Assembly: GCF_007744675.1 (NCBI RefSeq)
Contig: NZ_CP036269.1
Location: 4,567,546-4,631,545 of the forward strand
Origin: Gimesia alba
Lineage (GTDB): Bacteria > Planctomycetota > Planctomycetia > Planctomycetales > Planctomycetaceae
Direction: 5' to 3'
Length of the DNA stretch: 64,000 nucleotides
Under the pieces are notes generated by a model. That model was not told where the DNA came from. It saw only the letters and a list, made by a program, of their open reading frames with translations, and ran no database searches. This document shows, piece by piece, positions 44,145 through 53,410 of this stretch (position 1 is its first letter; the number at the start of each line of letters is the position of its first letter). Position numbers and translations under genes: made by a program.

Positions 44145-45536
44145 TCATTTTCGGCGCGAGCGTCGTTTCGGTTTCGATTTTCCCAACGCTCGTTCAACAT
44201 GCTCGCGAATAGCGTCAAGAGACATTGCACTTTCCTCGATCCTACGGAGGATTTCGTGTACTTCCATGTCCAATCTCGATTCTTCTCTAAAAAGTGACTT
44301 TTGAATTTCCCGTTTATAGACCACTTCAGAATCCGTTTGATCTACCCAACGAACATTCGTCGAAATTAGTGGCAGAATTTCGACATCGAGCACTCCTCGT
44401 GAGATTGTTCGGAACTCAGGTTTCCCATCCTCTCGGTTTTCGAGAAGCGTCTTCAACTCAGGAAGAGCAATATCACATACGGGTCTCTCAAGCCAATGTG
44501 AAGGCCGTCCGAGTTCTCTTCGCATCAACCAGCCTAACCCTTTGCTATAATTGTCAACGGTAGTTTCTGGAACAATACCTGCACATACACCGTACCAGAG
44601 AAGACTCTCGCGTAAGTCGTCAATGAGTGGAAAGACCAACGAAAGGTGATCCAATGAGCCTGGCCGAACCCGACTGGCCAAATAACCCATCGCAAATGCC
44701 CGTATCTTTCGTGTCGATTTCGTCCCCTTTCCTAGTACTTGAATACCGTGTTCCACAGCGACCACCCGGCCTTCTCGGGGACCTTCCATGGCAATCCAGA
44801 GTTTCGAAGCTATCTCAGCATCAGGCATAAGATTGATCCAGCTATTTTTTGAGAGCTGTCCTTCAAGCTTTATTTCTCGGAGGGCATTAGCCAACAGGTC
44901 ATTACTTTTGTTGTTTTGGCTTTCACAAAATAATACTGTTTCCCAAACAGACCTTATGTCAGATGGGCTCAACTCTAATGGAGCATTACCTACGAGTTTT
45001 CTAGTTGCTTCCCATCCCTGTTCTATATGGTCTTGATATTCCTGACTGGATACAGTAGTAACCTCATAATTCCGAACTGCCTTCGCTATCGCATAAGACA
45101 TAGTACGAGTGAAAGCACTAAAGGGCAGTCGATTGATGTCAACCCGGCCAATTGAATAAGCGATTGCCTCGGTGATAATTAGACCAAGGTCTACTGATCG
45201 GTTTCCCGTTGTCCAATTAGTCGCAGACGCACTGGCAGCAAGCCTAGCATTCGATGGGCTTTCTACACGACAATGCGCCGTGAATGGCCGTATGTTCCGA
45301 AAGTAAGTTGAACACCAAGCCAGAAAATCCTGAGTTTTGCCTTCCGCCACTATTGCAGCTCGCGGAAGTGAAAACACCTCGGTAGGTGAAGAATTCCACG
45401 CAAGAAGTATATCATCTCCCTGCACCGAAAAGTCTTCCAGAATCTCACTCTTTACAACACCTTTGGTTAAAACTGGCGTTCTTCGCGAAATGAACTCAAC
45501 GAATTGCTCTCGATCACATTTCCAGAGGTAAATCAT
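44145..45536 (-). CDS. Unknown third protein of a kinase-helicase operon
   Basis: 463 residues, soluble; no known domain seen. N-terminal 60 residues are beta-rich (ILLAWNSSPTEVFSLPRAAIV), the middle helical (LIITEAIAYSIGRVDINRLPFSAFTRTM), with a basic C-terminus (SKPKRRSRRK) suited to nucleic acid or membrane binding. Start ATG overlaps the helicase stop (ATGA), so translation is coupled. Its job is likely set by the helicase and kinase: a target, scaffold or effector. Confidence 0.6.
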   Translation of the reverse strand: MIYLWKCDREQFVEFISRRTPVLTKGVVKSEILEDFSVQGDDILLAWNSSPTEVFSLPRAAIVAEGKTQDFLAWCSTYFRNIRPFTAHCRVESPSNARLAASASATNWTTGNRSVDLGLIITEAIAYSIGRVDINRLPFSAFTRTMSYAIAKAVRNYEVTTVSSQEYQDHIEQGWEATRKLVGNAPLELSPSDIRSVWETVLFCESQNNKSNDLLANALREIKLEGQLSKNSWINLMPDAEIASKLWIAMEGPREGRVVAVEHGIQVLGKGTKSTRKIRAFAMGYLASRVRPGSLDHLSLVFPLIDDLRESLLWYGVCAGIVPETTVDNYSKGLGWLMRRELGRPSHWLERPVCDIALPELKTLLENREDGKPEFRTISRGVLDVEILPLISTNVRWVDQTDSEVVYKREIQKSLFREESRLDMEVHEILRRIEESAMSLDAIREHVERALGKSKPKRRSRRK

Positions 45537-46690
45537 TTCTTTCCTCCAAATACTGCATCAATGCTAGGAGGACTTGTGGCTGGCTCAACTGCTGCCAAAG
45601 CCGCTTCGAAGTAACCGTGAAGGTCATCGGTGTGATAAACTGAAAGCACCGTCTTCGCACGAGTCACGGCAGTAAACGCCATTCTACGATTGTTGCCAAA
45701 TCTCCTAAGGTGTTCGCAGCCTGCTAAATGAAGAGCCCGGAACTCCAATCCCTTGGCTGCGTGAAAAGTGGATACAATAACCTTCTTGTCTGCGGGAAAA
45801 GTATCACCTGCACTTCCATGAAGAAGAAAAGCATCATCAGCGTGCTCTGAGTTACTAACTACATCCCAGACGGTACTCATGTGCTCCCTTTTTGGGCATA
45901 GTATTCCAATGCACTCATCTGGAAATGCAGTTATTTGATGTTTCAAACGCGAGACTATTGTGTGCGCCTGGGTTTCAAGAGATGAACAGCGAGTACAATC
46001 AACCGTCGAAGGGTTTAGAGACTCGCTATAGTTGGATGACTCGGTGAGCGGGCGATACCCATTCCAGCGTTTTGCAATCTCATCAGCGACACGACAAATA
46101 TTCACACCGTTACGATAGTGAAATTGCAACTTGATTGTTTCATTTACTCGATCCGAGATTGTATTTAGCGAATCATCTCCTGCATAAATCTTTTGTCGCT
46201 CATCGGCAACACAGAACAATCTTTCGGAAAGCCGATCGAATAGTTCGATTTCTTTTGGTGTGTAATCCTGTGCTTCATCTAGTAATAATCCGTGGTAAAT
46301 GTTTTCAAGGTGATTCTCGTTGGCAACATTTGCCATCTCCTCAACATAGGCGTCTCGAACCTCTTCGAACTCACCACTTGGATCGATGTGTTTCCCGTAT
46401 TGGTGTAGAAAATCTATTTGCCACTCGCGGCAGGTCACAATTTTTGAAGCTGGAAAGTCATATTGATCAGCACCACTGGCTATAAACTCCCGTAGTGAAC
46501 GAGTGAATGTAACTATTTGAATGTTCCTGAGGCCCGCCAAATAGAGGTAGTTGGCCCTGAGTAAGAGTAAGTTGGTCTTACCTGAACCGGGCGGCCCCGT
46601 AACAAGATAATTCCCTGATTCTGGCAATGCGATGACCTTCTGCTGGTCATCGTCGAGTTCTTCTTGGCCTACCCACCATGTTTCGCTCAT
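45533..46690 (-). CDS. UvrD/Rep-like SF1 helicase, compact form
   Basis: 385 residues. Walker A TGPPGSGKTNLL (31-42), motif II LLDEAQD (136-142), motif III-like FCVADERQKIY, motif V-VI region KGLEFRALHLAG and FTAVTRAKTVLSVYH. Much shorter than UvrD (about 720), lacking the 1B/2B insertion bulk, as in phage-defence helicases such as GajB. The start codon is two bases after the kinase stop, and it overlaps the next gene. Confidence 0.8.
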   Translation of the reverse strand: MSETWWVGQEELDDDQQKVIALPESGNYLVTGPPGSGKTNLLLLRANYLYLAGLRNIQIVTFTRSLREFIASGADQYDFPASKIVTCREWQIDFLHQYGKHIDPSGEFEEVRDAYVEEMANVANENHLENIYHGLLLDEAQDYTPKEIELFDRLSERLFCVADERQKIYAGDDSLNTISDRVNETIKLQFHYRNGVNICRVADEIAKRWNGYRPLTESSNYSESLNPSTVDCTRCSSLETQAHTIVSRLKHQITAFPDECIGILCPKREHMSTVWDVVSNSEHADDAFLLHGSAGDTFPADKKVIVSTFHAAKGLEFRALHLAGCEHLRRFGNNRRMAFTAVTRAKTVLSVYHTDDLHGYFEAALAAVEPATSPPSIDAVFGGKK

Positions 46691-46692
46691 GA

Positions 46693-48093
46693 CTATTTCC
46701 CTTTAGTGTCAATGATCTCCAACCAATACGGAACACCAGCGATTAGGTTTTCTGGGTTAGTTGATTGAACGACGTCCAAGAATTCATACAAAATGTCCTG
46801 CACACTCATGACTAGACTTGCGAAATCCAAAGGTCCCCGAAAAAGACTTCTTTCGGTTGCTGGTGTTGAGTGATCAACTGGGTCGTCTAGCAAACATGCA
46901 GATACATTAATCTGCACTGCCATAGTTGGCTCATCAATTACCTGAATGCTGAGTCTTACTGAGAACTGACGAGGAACCATAAGAGCAGAGCTGGAATCGA
47001 AAATAACTTGGACATATAATGGTTGTTCAATGTGCTCGATTATACGCATACGTGGAAATGATGAGTTTCCAGCACATTCCAGCCGCACTATACCACTCAT
47101 TTTTTCAGTGATCTGACGTGCTAACTGGAGAGGTGGGATCTCTTGAGGACTTACTTCAGCTCCATCAGATGCAACACGTGCCGACAAACTTCTCTTCCTC
47201 ACTCGATCACGTGCATTCTGAGCAGACTCTTTAGGTAAAGTAAGATTGCGAAAATCGTCCCAACTAACGAGAGCAAGACGCGATTCTGGAGATTTTACAA
47301 GACAGTTTTGGGCCAGCAAAACCAAGTCTGGAGACACGTCTTCCGCATAAATCTGAGGCTGTTCGCTTTTGACAGCCTCGACAAGAACCGCGTAAGGATC
47401 AACAAATTGACTGAACAATGGCTGTCGCATGATCAGATCATGCAAAACCCCACCAAGTTGGTAGAACGAAATAGCTCTCCAGCCATCTAATTTATCCTGT
47501 TCGGTCCGCATCAAAAATTCGGGGGAACTGTATTGCAGGGTCCCAATGAATACGCGTCCTTCATCGTCTGTTAGTCCTGGGTCGCCAAACGGACGAAGCA
47601 CTCCGAGATCGAGTAAGATTGCAGTCTCGAAATCTTTGGTTACGACGATGTTCGATGGCTTAATGTCACGATGGGCCAGCCCCCGTTCTTCTAGGAAGAT
47701 CGTTGCCGATGCAACTTGTACGATCAGACTAGCGATCTTTTCTCGTGGAATGTCCAAAATAGCATCTTCAAGATTACGTGCCTGAAAATACTGCATAGCG
47801 ACGTACAGATAGCCAGACTCACTACATTCACCGCCATCATAGATTTCGACGAGATTTGGATGCGACTCCCCTATCAACGAAACTTCACGGCTAATACGAG
47901 TTAGCTGTGTCTGCTTTCCAAACCTCTGAACCAATTCTGGGTCGAAAATCTTTAGTGCGGCTCTGCGAGCCTCGTTCTCGGCCAAAAAAACCAGAGCGGA
48001 CTTTCCGGCACCAACATACGATATAATTGACCATCCTCCAACAGACGTGCCCGTCAATTCTTCTTTCATTCTTTCGGCACGAGTCGGATCCAT
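46693..48093 (-). CDS. Ser/Thr protein kinase heading the kinase-helicase operon
   Basis: 466 residues. Kinase domain about 20-290: glycine loop YVGAGKSALVF, Lys48 in ALKIF, catalytic HRDIKPSNIV (141-150), DLG (162-164), YSSPEF for the APE motif. No transmembrane helix, so it is cytosolic. The C-terminal 170 residues are a separate unknown region (RLECAGNSSFPRMRIIEHI, QFSVRLSIQVIDEPTMAVQINVSA). The first gene of a tight three-gene operon (2-bp gap to the helicase). Confidence 0.85.
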   Translation of the reverse strand: MDPTRAERMKEELTGTSVGGWSIISYVGAGKSALVFLAENEARRAALKIFDPELVQRFGKQTQLTRISREVSLIGESHPNLVEIYDGGECSESGYLYVAMQYFQARNLEDAILDIPREKIASLIVQVASATIFLEERGLAHRDIKPSNIVVTKDFETAILLDLGVLRPFGDPGLTDDEGRVFIGTLQYSSPEFLMRTEQDKLDGWRAISFYQLGGVLHDLIMRQPLFSQFVDPYAVLVEAVKSEQPQIYAEDVSPDLVLLAQNCLVKSPESRLALVSWDDFRNLTLPKESAQNARDRVRKRSLSARVASDGAEVSPQEIPPLQLARQITEKMSGIVRLECAGNSSFPRMRIIEHIEQPLYVQVIFDSSSALMVPRQFSVRLSIQVIDEPTMAVQINVSACLLDDPVDHSTPATERSLFRGPLDFASLVMSVQDILYEFLDVVQSTNPENLIAGVPYWLEIIDTKGK

Positions 48094-48161
48094 ATCCTTG
48101 CTCCATAGCTGTTAGAACCAACTGGTTCAAGCGAATTATACTTCGGCACAAATAATTTATC

Positions 48162-48632
48162 TTATCGTATATAAAACATCCAGTGACAGGTGATTTTCAG
48201 GAGTACTAAACGTTCAAACTGGCCCCGGACCACGTGAATGAAAAACCTGAACTCGGTTTCGGAGTCGAGGGCTTGGAACGATATGGTGACAGTCACAAAA
48301 TCGGCGAATTCTATTCGCCCAACATTCGCCGTTTTTTTTGTAATGAGAATTCCATCTAAAACGATGTAGAGTCTCGACGAACTTTTCTGCTGCATATCTT
48401 CCAAAAAACTCAGACTGATTTGGGCGAGTTCTTGGTATCCCAAAGAAAAAGGGGCTAGTCCGGCCTCTCTGTAAGCATTAACATCCTTCAACCTTTTGAT
48501 GGGAGCAGACCTGAGAAATACAACAATGTGGGATGCACTGGATTCAAATTGTGCTGGAAACGAGGAAATCATCCCCTCAGAAATCTTATTGGGATTCCCT
48601 CTATGGATATCGATTTGGGTGATCGATGTCAT
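48162..48632 (-). CDS. Hypothetical protein
   Basis: 156 residues from MTSITQIDIHR. Mixed alpha/beta; SASHIVVFLRSAPIKRLKDVNAYR in the middle; unknown. Its 5' end overlaps the toxin gene by 32 bp; it lies 68 bp upstream of the kinase on the same strand, so it might belong with either. Confidence 0.5.
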   Translation of the reverse strand: MTSITQIDIHRGNPNKISEGMISSFPAQFESSASHIVVFLRSAPIKRLKDVNAYREAGLAPFSLGYQELAQISLSFLEDMQQKSSSRLYIVLDGILITKKTANVGRIEFADFVTVTISFQALDSETEFRFFIHVVRGQFERLVLLKITCHWMFYIR

Positions 48633-48927
48633 CAGGACGCATAGTGCGTCGAGCACAGTGACGCACATGTAGTACAATCACGCGGTTGCCATCGACGGTA
48701 AAGAGAATTCGATATGAACCATGAAGCTTTTGTCGAACCTCAAAATCGACAAGCTCATTCTCTAAGGCAAATCCACATCCCTCGGGAAAACGAGAAAGCG
48801 TGCCAGCAATTTTATAAAATTGCTTTCGCCAACGGACAGCATTTACGGGCGAGTCATTGCGGATGTAGCAGTAGGCTTGTTCAACATCATTCTCTGCAGA
48901 CGGTGTAATCTCAACCTTGTACTTCAT
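48601..48927 (-). CDS. RelE/ParE-family toxin
   Basis: 108 residues from MKYKVEITPSAENDVEQAYCYIRND (48927). ParE/RelE pattern: N-terminal strand-helix-helix, then FEVRQKLHGSYRILFTVDGNRVIVLHVRH near the C-terminal half. Toxins of this family cut mRNA on ribosomes or poison gyrase. It overlaps the antitoxin by 17 bp, the usual gene order. Confidence 0.82.
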   Translation of the reverse strand: MKYKVEITPSAENDVEQAYCYIRNDSPVNAVRWRKQFYKIAGTLSRFPEGCGFALENELVDFEVRQKLHGSYRILFTVDGNRVIVLHVRHCARRTMRPDDIDHPNRYP

Positions 48928-49159
48928 ACTTCTGGCCGAGATCGTCGAGAGCTTCTGTGAGTGGTCTGGTCTTCCCCTGCCTGACTTCATTCATACTGGA
49001 CTGTATAGCTGCAACTGAAGCAGCTAGCTCTTCATCACTCCCGACTCCCATCATGTTACGGTAAATATCGATAGACATGATAATGACTGATGACTCCTGA
49101 ACGATACCATCACTCTTTTTAAGAGCTTCTTCTAATTGTTTGAGAACTTCTGGTTTCAT
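48911..49159 (-). CDS. Antitoxin of the RelE/ParE pair
   Basis: 82 residues; MKPEVLKQLEEALKKSDGIVQESS then a variable C-terminus ending EALDDLGQKYEVQG, which likely wraps the toxin. Precedes the toxin and overlaps it. The N-terminus should bind the operator. Confidence 0.72.
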   Translation of the reverse strand: MKPEVLKQLEEALKKSDGIVQESSVIIMSIDIYRNMMGVGSDEELAASVAAIQSSMNEVRQGKTRPLTEALDDLGQKYEVQG

Positions 49160-49259
49160 ATCATTATTCTACCCCAATAATGTAACGTAGTCTACAGCTA
49201 GCTTTCGCTCGCCCACATACTGTCCTTGTCCAACGCTTTACGATGACATAACTACGAGT

Positions 49260-49505
49260 CTATTGCTCTACATCGTCCTTATCTAGAATTGGCTGTTCAT
49301 GTGGAGCAGGGTGTTCGTTGCAGATGTTTGCCATCTCATCGTGGATCGCTTTGCGTATTGCTTCATCAGTCGGCTCAGCGTTTTCAGCAGCAACTTCAAG
49401 AAGTGCTTCGGCACGAACATCTCGGTCATATGCTTCGAGATTTGCATCTACCACCTGGTAAATGAGATCTTCATATTCGGTGCCGCGAATCTTGTTCTTA
49501 GCCAT
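49260..49505 (-). CDS. Small acidic hypothetical protein
   Basis: 81 residues, acidic, helical (LIYQVVDANLEAYDRDVRAEALLEVAAENAEPTDEAI). No domain recognised. Lies between the toxin-antitoxin pair and the membrane kinase, same strand. Confidence 0.5.
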   Translation of the reverse strand: MAKNKIRGTEYEDLIYQVVDANLEAYDRDVRAEALLEVAAENAEPTDEAIRKAIHDEMANICNEHPAPHEQPILDKDDVEQ

Positions 49506-49590
49506 GGTATATATAGAGAGGAAAAATTTAAATTTATCTATGTACTATACAGTAGAATGTGCAAAGTTACAAATACCTTGGAAGCCAACT

Positions 49591-51603
49591 TTAGATGGCG
49601 GGAACCCAACCTAAAAACATTAGAGCCCAATACACTAAGGGAATCAATGTTCCTAAAATACACATACCGGCACGACTACCCACGATCATTTTCTCTGTTG
49701 CTTTCCCTTGTCGTAACCCCCACATTCCTCCAGAAAACCCGCCAGCGAGATATCCCAGTATCACTCCCACAGACATCAATCCAATTCCAGTTTGCAAATA
49801 TTGCTGCAATTTACTGCCAGTTAACCCTGCAGTTTCAATAAGTGATGCGTCTGATGTGCTGAACGATGGAGAACGCACTACCATAAACGATAACAAGAGA
49901 CAGAGAAACAGTGCAGATACTCTGCATAAATAACCAAGCATTGGCCAGATTCGGTCAGCCTGATTGGTAAACCACAGATATGCCATCACTGGCGATCCAA
50001 TCAAAATGAACACACCTAATGATCCAATCAGACTAAAAGCAAAAAAGAGTGAATAAGATGTCCAAGGCAAGCCTTGAGCTATATCCGCCCCGATAATCAT
50101 AAACGCCATTATGAAAAAAAATAGATATGCACCAGTCACACTTCCCAGAATCACACCTCGTTCAAATCCCCAAATGGCCCCATTTGCAAGTCGAGACCCA
50201 ATAGTACCTCCTGTTCTAATTCTAAAGAGCTCTGCTAGACCAGAGAATATACCCAATGATATTCCGGTTGCTTGTCCCATGCCTATACCAATAGCACCTC
50301 CCAATAAACAAAGCATCCATATCTCTGTCCATGTCTTTCCTATTGGGAGGTTCTCTTTATCACCCAAAATCAAGTAAAGAATAACCGGAATATTCGTCGT
50401 CAGCATAATCAACAGCGTTGTTGCGATGATTGGTTTCCGTCGGTAGTACCTTCCGAATTTCTCTGCCCAGGTATCAGGTTTTGCGATCAACGCCCGGTCT
50501 TCCAAGAAGTATTCTACGTCCTTTGCCAATTCTCCGGCTGAATTGTATCTCTCCGTCGGTTCGATGGCCATTGCCTTCTCACAGATCAATTGCAGTCTGA
50601 ATGGTACTTTTTTATTCACCTTTCGGGGAACTTTGAATTTTCCCTTGCTTGCCAGCAATAACGTTTCGCGACTGTCCCGACCTTCATATGGTAATTTGCC
50701 GGTCAAAATGTGATACAGCATCGCTCCCAGCCCAAATATATCACTCCACGGCCCGATCTCTCGCGTTCGACCGGTTGCTTGCTCCGGACTCATATAGCCC
50801 GGCGTGCCCAAATAGGAACCTGTTCTTGTTGCTGATGCGTCCGGCTCGTCACGCAAGTGGAGCGTCTCTTCTGGCCCCAACGCACTCTCTTCATGGGAAT
50901 CAATGAGCTTTGCAATCCCCCAATCAACAACCATCGTCTCACCGAACTTACCGAGCACGACATTGGCAGGCTTAATGTCCCGGTGCACAACGCCACGACT
51001 ATGGGCATAGTCGATTGCATGGCAGACATCGATAAATCGGCGCAGAAGAGACCGCAGACCATCTTTCCATTCCATATTGTCAACTGATGCACCATACAGT
51101 CTGTCGATAGCACTTTTCATCGTTTCGCCATCGATGAATTTCATTGTATAGAAAGGATGCATGTTTTCACCATAGACGCCTTTGCTGTATACAGGGACGA
51201 TTCCTGGATGTTCCAGCTTACCTGTAATCTTGGCTTCCATCGTAAACCGTCTTTGGCATAATGGATCGTCTGCCCGGGATTCCTGGATTTGCTTCCAAGC
51301 AACATCACGATCAAATTCCCGGTCACGAGCTAAAAAAACTTTGCCTAGCGATCCCGAGGCGTGCTCTTTCAAAAGTTTATATCGATCACTTCCCTCGGCC
51401 ACGTCGTCCCCCACTCCATCCTGAAGTGGCTCAAAGAAACCTTCTTGATTTGAAGCCTCATGATGTCGCACAAGCGTCAAAACTTCATCACGGAGCGATG
51501 TGTCATCGCCGCAAGCCTCTGCAAGAAACTTATCACGCTCATCGTTAGGTCGATCCAACACAGCTTCAAATAATTCTTCTAAACGGTGAGCTCTGTCATT
51601 CAT
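49591..51603 (-). CDS. Membrane Ser/Thr protein kinase
   Basis: 670 residues from MNDRAHRLEELF. Kinase domain about 78-365: SLGKVFLARDRE, the Lys replaced in VAWKQIQ, HRDIKPANVVLG, DWGIAKL in place of DFG, PGYMSPEQATG. The N-terminal 70 residues (LRDEVLTLVRHHE) are typical of planctomycete kinases downstream of ECF sigma factors. About six or more C-terminal hydrophobic segments. It overlaps the sigma-factor stop by 8 bp, so the pair works together in signalling. Confidence 0.88.
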   Translation of the reverse strand: MNDRAHRLEELFEAVLDRPNDERDKFLAEACGDDTSLRDEVLTLVRHHEASNQEGFFEPLQDGVGDDVAEGSDRYKLLKEHASGSLGKVFLARDREFDRDVAWKQIQESRADDPLCQRRFTMEAKITGKLEHPGIVPVYSKGVYGENMHPFYTMKFIDGETMKSAIDRLYGASVDNMEWKDGLRSLLRRFIDVCHAIDYAHSRGVVHRDIKPANVVLGKFGETMVVDWGIAKLIDSHEESALGPEETLHLRDEPDASATRTGSYLGTPGYMSPEQATGRTREIGPWSDIFGLGAMLYHILTGKLPYEGRDSRETLLLASKGKFKVPRKVNKKVPFRLQLICEKAMAIEPTERYNSAGELAKDVEYFLEDRALIAKPDTWAEKFGRYYRRKPIIATTLLIMLTTNIPVILYLILGDKENLPIGKTWTEIWMLCLLGGAIGIGMGQATGISLGIFSGLAELFRIRTGGTIGSRLANGAIWGFERGVILGSVTGAYLFFFIMAFMIIGADIAQGLPWTSYSLFFAFSLIGSLGVFILIGSPVMAYLWFTNQADRIWPMLGYLCRVSALFLCLLLSFMVVRSPSFSTSDASLIETAGLTGSKLQQYLQTGIGLMSVGVILGYLAGGFSGGMWGLRQGKATEKMIVGSRAGMCILGTLIPLVYWALMFLGWVPAI

Positions 51604-52195
51604 TGTCTGCTCCTTCACCAGTCCATTCTTTACGAATATATGCAGTAGCCATCGACCAGCGACGCTTAACTGTTGAGTTTGAGATCTCCAGCATTTCTGT
51701 GATTTCGTTTTGCTGACATCCCATGTAGAAGTGCAGATTAAATACTATGAAGGCGTCCTGGTGCTCTGACGCTAAGCGATCTACAATTTCGTGCAAAGCC
51801 ACGGCCTCTTGAGGATCATTGATTTTCACATTCAACGGATCATTGAGTGGAATCCTTGGAGGAGCAACTCGTCTTCCCCCTTCTTCAATGCCTCCCCTCT
51901 TCTTGGCGGTACGTCGGCGGTAATGATCGATCAAAATACGCCGCATAACCTTGGACGCGGCAGCAAAGAACTGTTCCCGACTCTCCCACTCAATGTCGTG
52001 AGCTTGCATTAGCTGGAAAAAAGCATCATCGCTGAGGCAGGTTGCCTGTAATGTGTTGTACCCCTCTTTACTCAGATGTCTCCATGCAATCTGCTTGAAT
52101 TGGTTCTGAACAGACCGGAATAACTCTTCCATGGCCTGTTCTTCGGTCTTAGCAAGTTCAAGGTACTTTGTGATGTCAATTGAATCGTCTGACAT
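51596..52195 (-). CDS. ECF sigma factor (planctomycete TIGR02999-like)
   Basis: 199 residues. Sigma region 2 (FAAASKVMRRILIDHYRRRTAKKRGG near 90) and region 4 (FIVFNLHFYMGCQQNEITEMLEISNSTVKRRW near 150). In planctomycetes this class sits with membrane Ser/Thr kinases that may phosphorylate or sense signals for it. Autoregulated promoters are common; 145 bp upstream are free for it. Confidence 0.88.
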   Translation of the reverse strand: MSDDSIDITKYLELAKTEEQAMEELFRSVQNQFKQIAWRHLSKEGYNTLQATCLSDDAFFQLMQAHDIEWESREQFFAAASKVMRRILIDHYRRRTAKKRGGIEEGGRRVAPPRIPLNDPLNVKINDPQEAVALHEIVDRLASEHQDAFIVFNLHFYMGCQQNEITEMLEISNSTVKRRWSMATAYIRKEWTGEGADNE

Positions 52196-52340
52196 GGCCC
52201 GCGTCCCCTTTCGAAAATTTTTTAGATTTCCTGAGCTCTCTCGCCCGGAAATTCGCAGTACTGGTTGGACAGGGATGAAACTAGTCCATTTTCAGGAGCT
52301 ATAGGACACCTATAAACCCCCAAACCAGAAAGGTAGACAA

Positions 52341-52826
52341 ATGTTAGTAAAACAAGAGAGTCAACGCCTGTCAATTCTTGTTGACGCAGACAATGCGGAA
52401 ATACTCGGCAAGGGGCAACGAGTACAGCTCGATCTTGTGGCTCTGGCTGACAAGATCAATCACCGTCAATTAGTAAGAGCAATTTACTACAAGCCAGAGA
52501 GTCGCTTCTCCGAAGCTGCCCGCCAACATGTGGAACGAAAAGGCTTTGAGGCCTACGCCACGTTCAAGAACTCTGACGCCTGGATCATAGCTGATGCCAT
52601 CGCATTGGCTCAGAAGGTAGACGTGCTGTGTTTTGTAGGGCTCGACAGAGACTTTGAACCAGTCATTCCGATGTTGAAATCCCTCGGCGTACGGGTGGAA
52701 GGTTGGGGCTGGCCAGGCAAAGTGTCGGAAACCATGCAACATCTGATGCACTCATTCCGACCACTCACTCCTGATTTGATTGAACGTGCTCATCGAAACA
52801 CAAAGACGAAAGGGAATGTTGCATAA
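52341..52826 (+). CDS. NYN-domain (LabA/DUF88-like) predicted nuclease
   Basis: 161 residues. LSILVDADNAEILG (first Asp cluster), KNSDAWIIADAIALAQ (third Asp region) and FVGLDRDFEPVIPMLKSLGVRVEGW, the PIN-like NYN fold used by RNases. It starts a plus-strand module and stands 145 bp from the divergent sigma gene. Regulation of element RNA is a guess. Confidence 0.78.
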   Translation: MLVKQESQRLSILVDADNAEILGKGQRVQLDLVALADKINHRQLVRAIYYKPESRFSEAARQHVERKGFEAYATFKNSDAWIIADAIALAQKVDVLCFVGLDRDFEPVIPMLKSLGVRVEGWGWPGKVSETMQHLMHSFRPLTPDLIERAHRNTKTKGNVA

Positions 52827-52903
52827 CGCGTGAGTGATACTCGCACGTCTCATTGTCATCAATTCATGTAGAAGAAACAGAATATTTTTGAAAGGAAAAG
52901 ATC

Positions 52904-53398
52904 ATGGCATTTGCACTTTTGAAGTACTGCGTCTGGCAAATATTCGCTAAGGGAGGATTAGGCATTGTTTATATCGCCATCATTGCTGAAGGTCTGCGAC
53001 AGCTTGTCCCCACCTTGGGCCAGAAACTTTACAAACTTCCCGGACTCACGTTTCTCCAGGACTACGAAGCTACGTACCGATTGGACATTGCACCAATCTT
53101 TGCTTTGTTCCTGATGATCGCAGTGTGGTTTCTCTGGGGCAAGGTGCTTCAGATGTGGCTTGTCAGTGATTTCGCCGGTCCAGGCTGGAATAGTGAGTCC
53201 TATGCAATGCTGGTGTATATCCTCGCATTCACAATTCTCGGTGCGGACATGATTTTGTTCTACTCTGCCGTGACACAGATGGGATGGAGTGGATCTTCGT
53301 TTTCCTTCTCTGCTGTGATCGCAACAGCTGCGTATGTGGGAGTACTGATTTTCGTTTCGTTCGTTTCCCTGAACCTTTACCAACAAGTGAATGACTGA
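52904..53398 (+). CDS. Small four-helix membrane protein
   Basis: 164 residues; hydrophobic segments at about 11-30, 62-85, 102-120 and 130-155. No family assigned. AAAGG before ATG. First of a gene row with a lipoprotein and another membrane protein before the ATPase; a membrane complex is likely. Confidence 0.6.
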   Translation: MAFALLKYCVWQIFAKGGLGIVYIAIIAEGLRQLVPTLGQKLYKLPGLTFLQDYEATYRLDIAPIFALFLMIAVWFLWGKVLQMWLVSDFAGPGWNSESYAMLVYILAFTILGADMILFYSAVTQMGWSGSSFSFSAVIATAAYVGVLIFVSFVSLNLYQQVND

Positions 53399-53410
53399 AA
53401 GGAGCTAGAG

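Noticed and set aside
45533-46690. Gabija system
   Set aside because: The helicase resembles GajB, but there is no GajA OLD/TOPRIM nuclease next to it.
42971-48093. BREX or Pgl system
   Set aside because: No PglZ, PglX with NPPY, BrxL or BrxC-type ATPase; only a kinase and a defective-looking methylase are in common.
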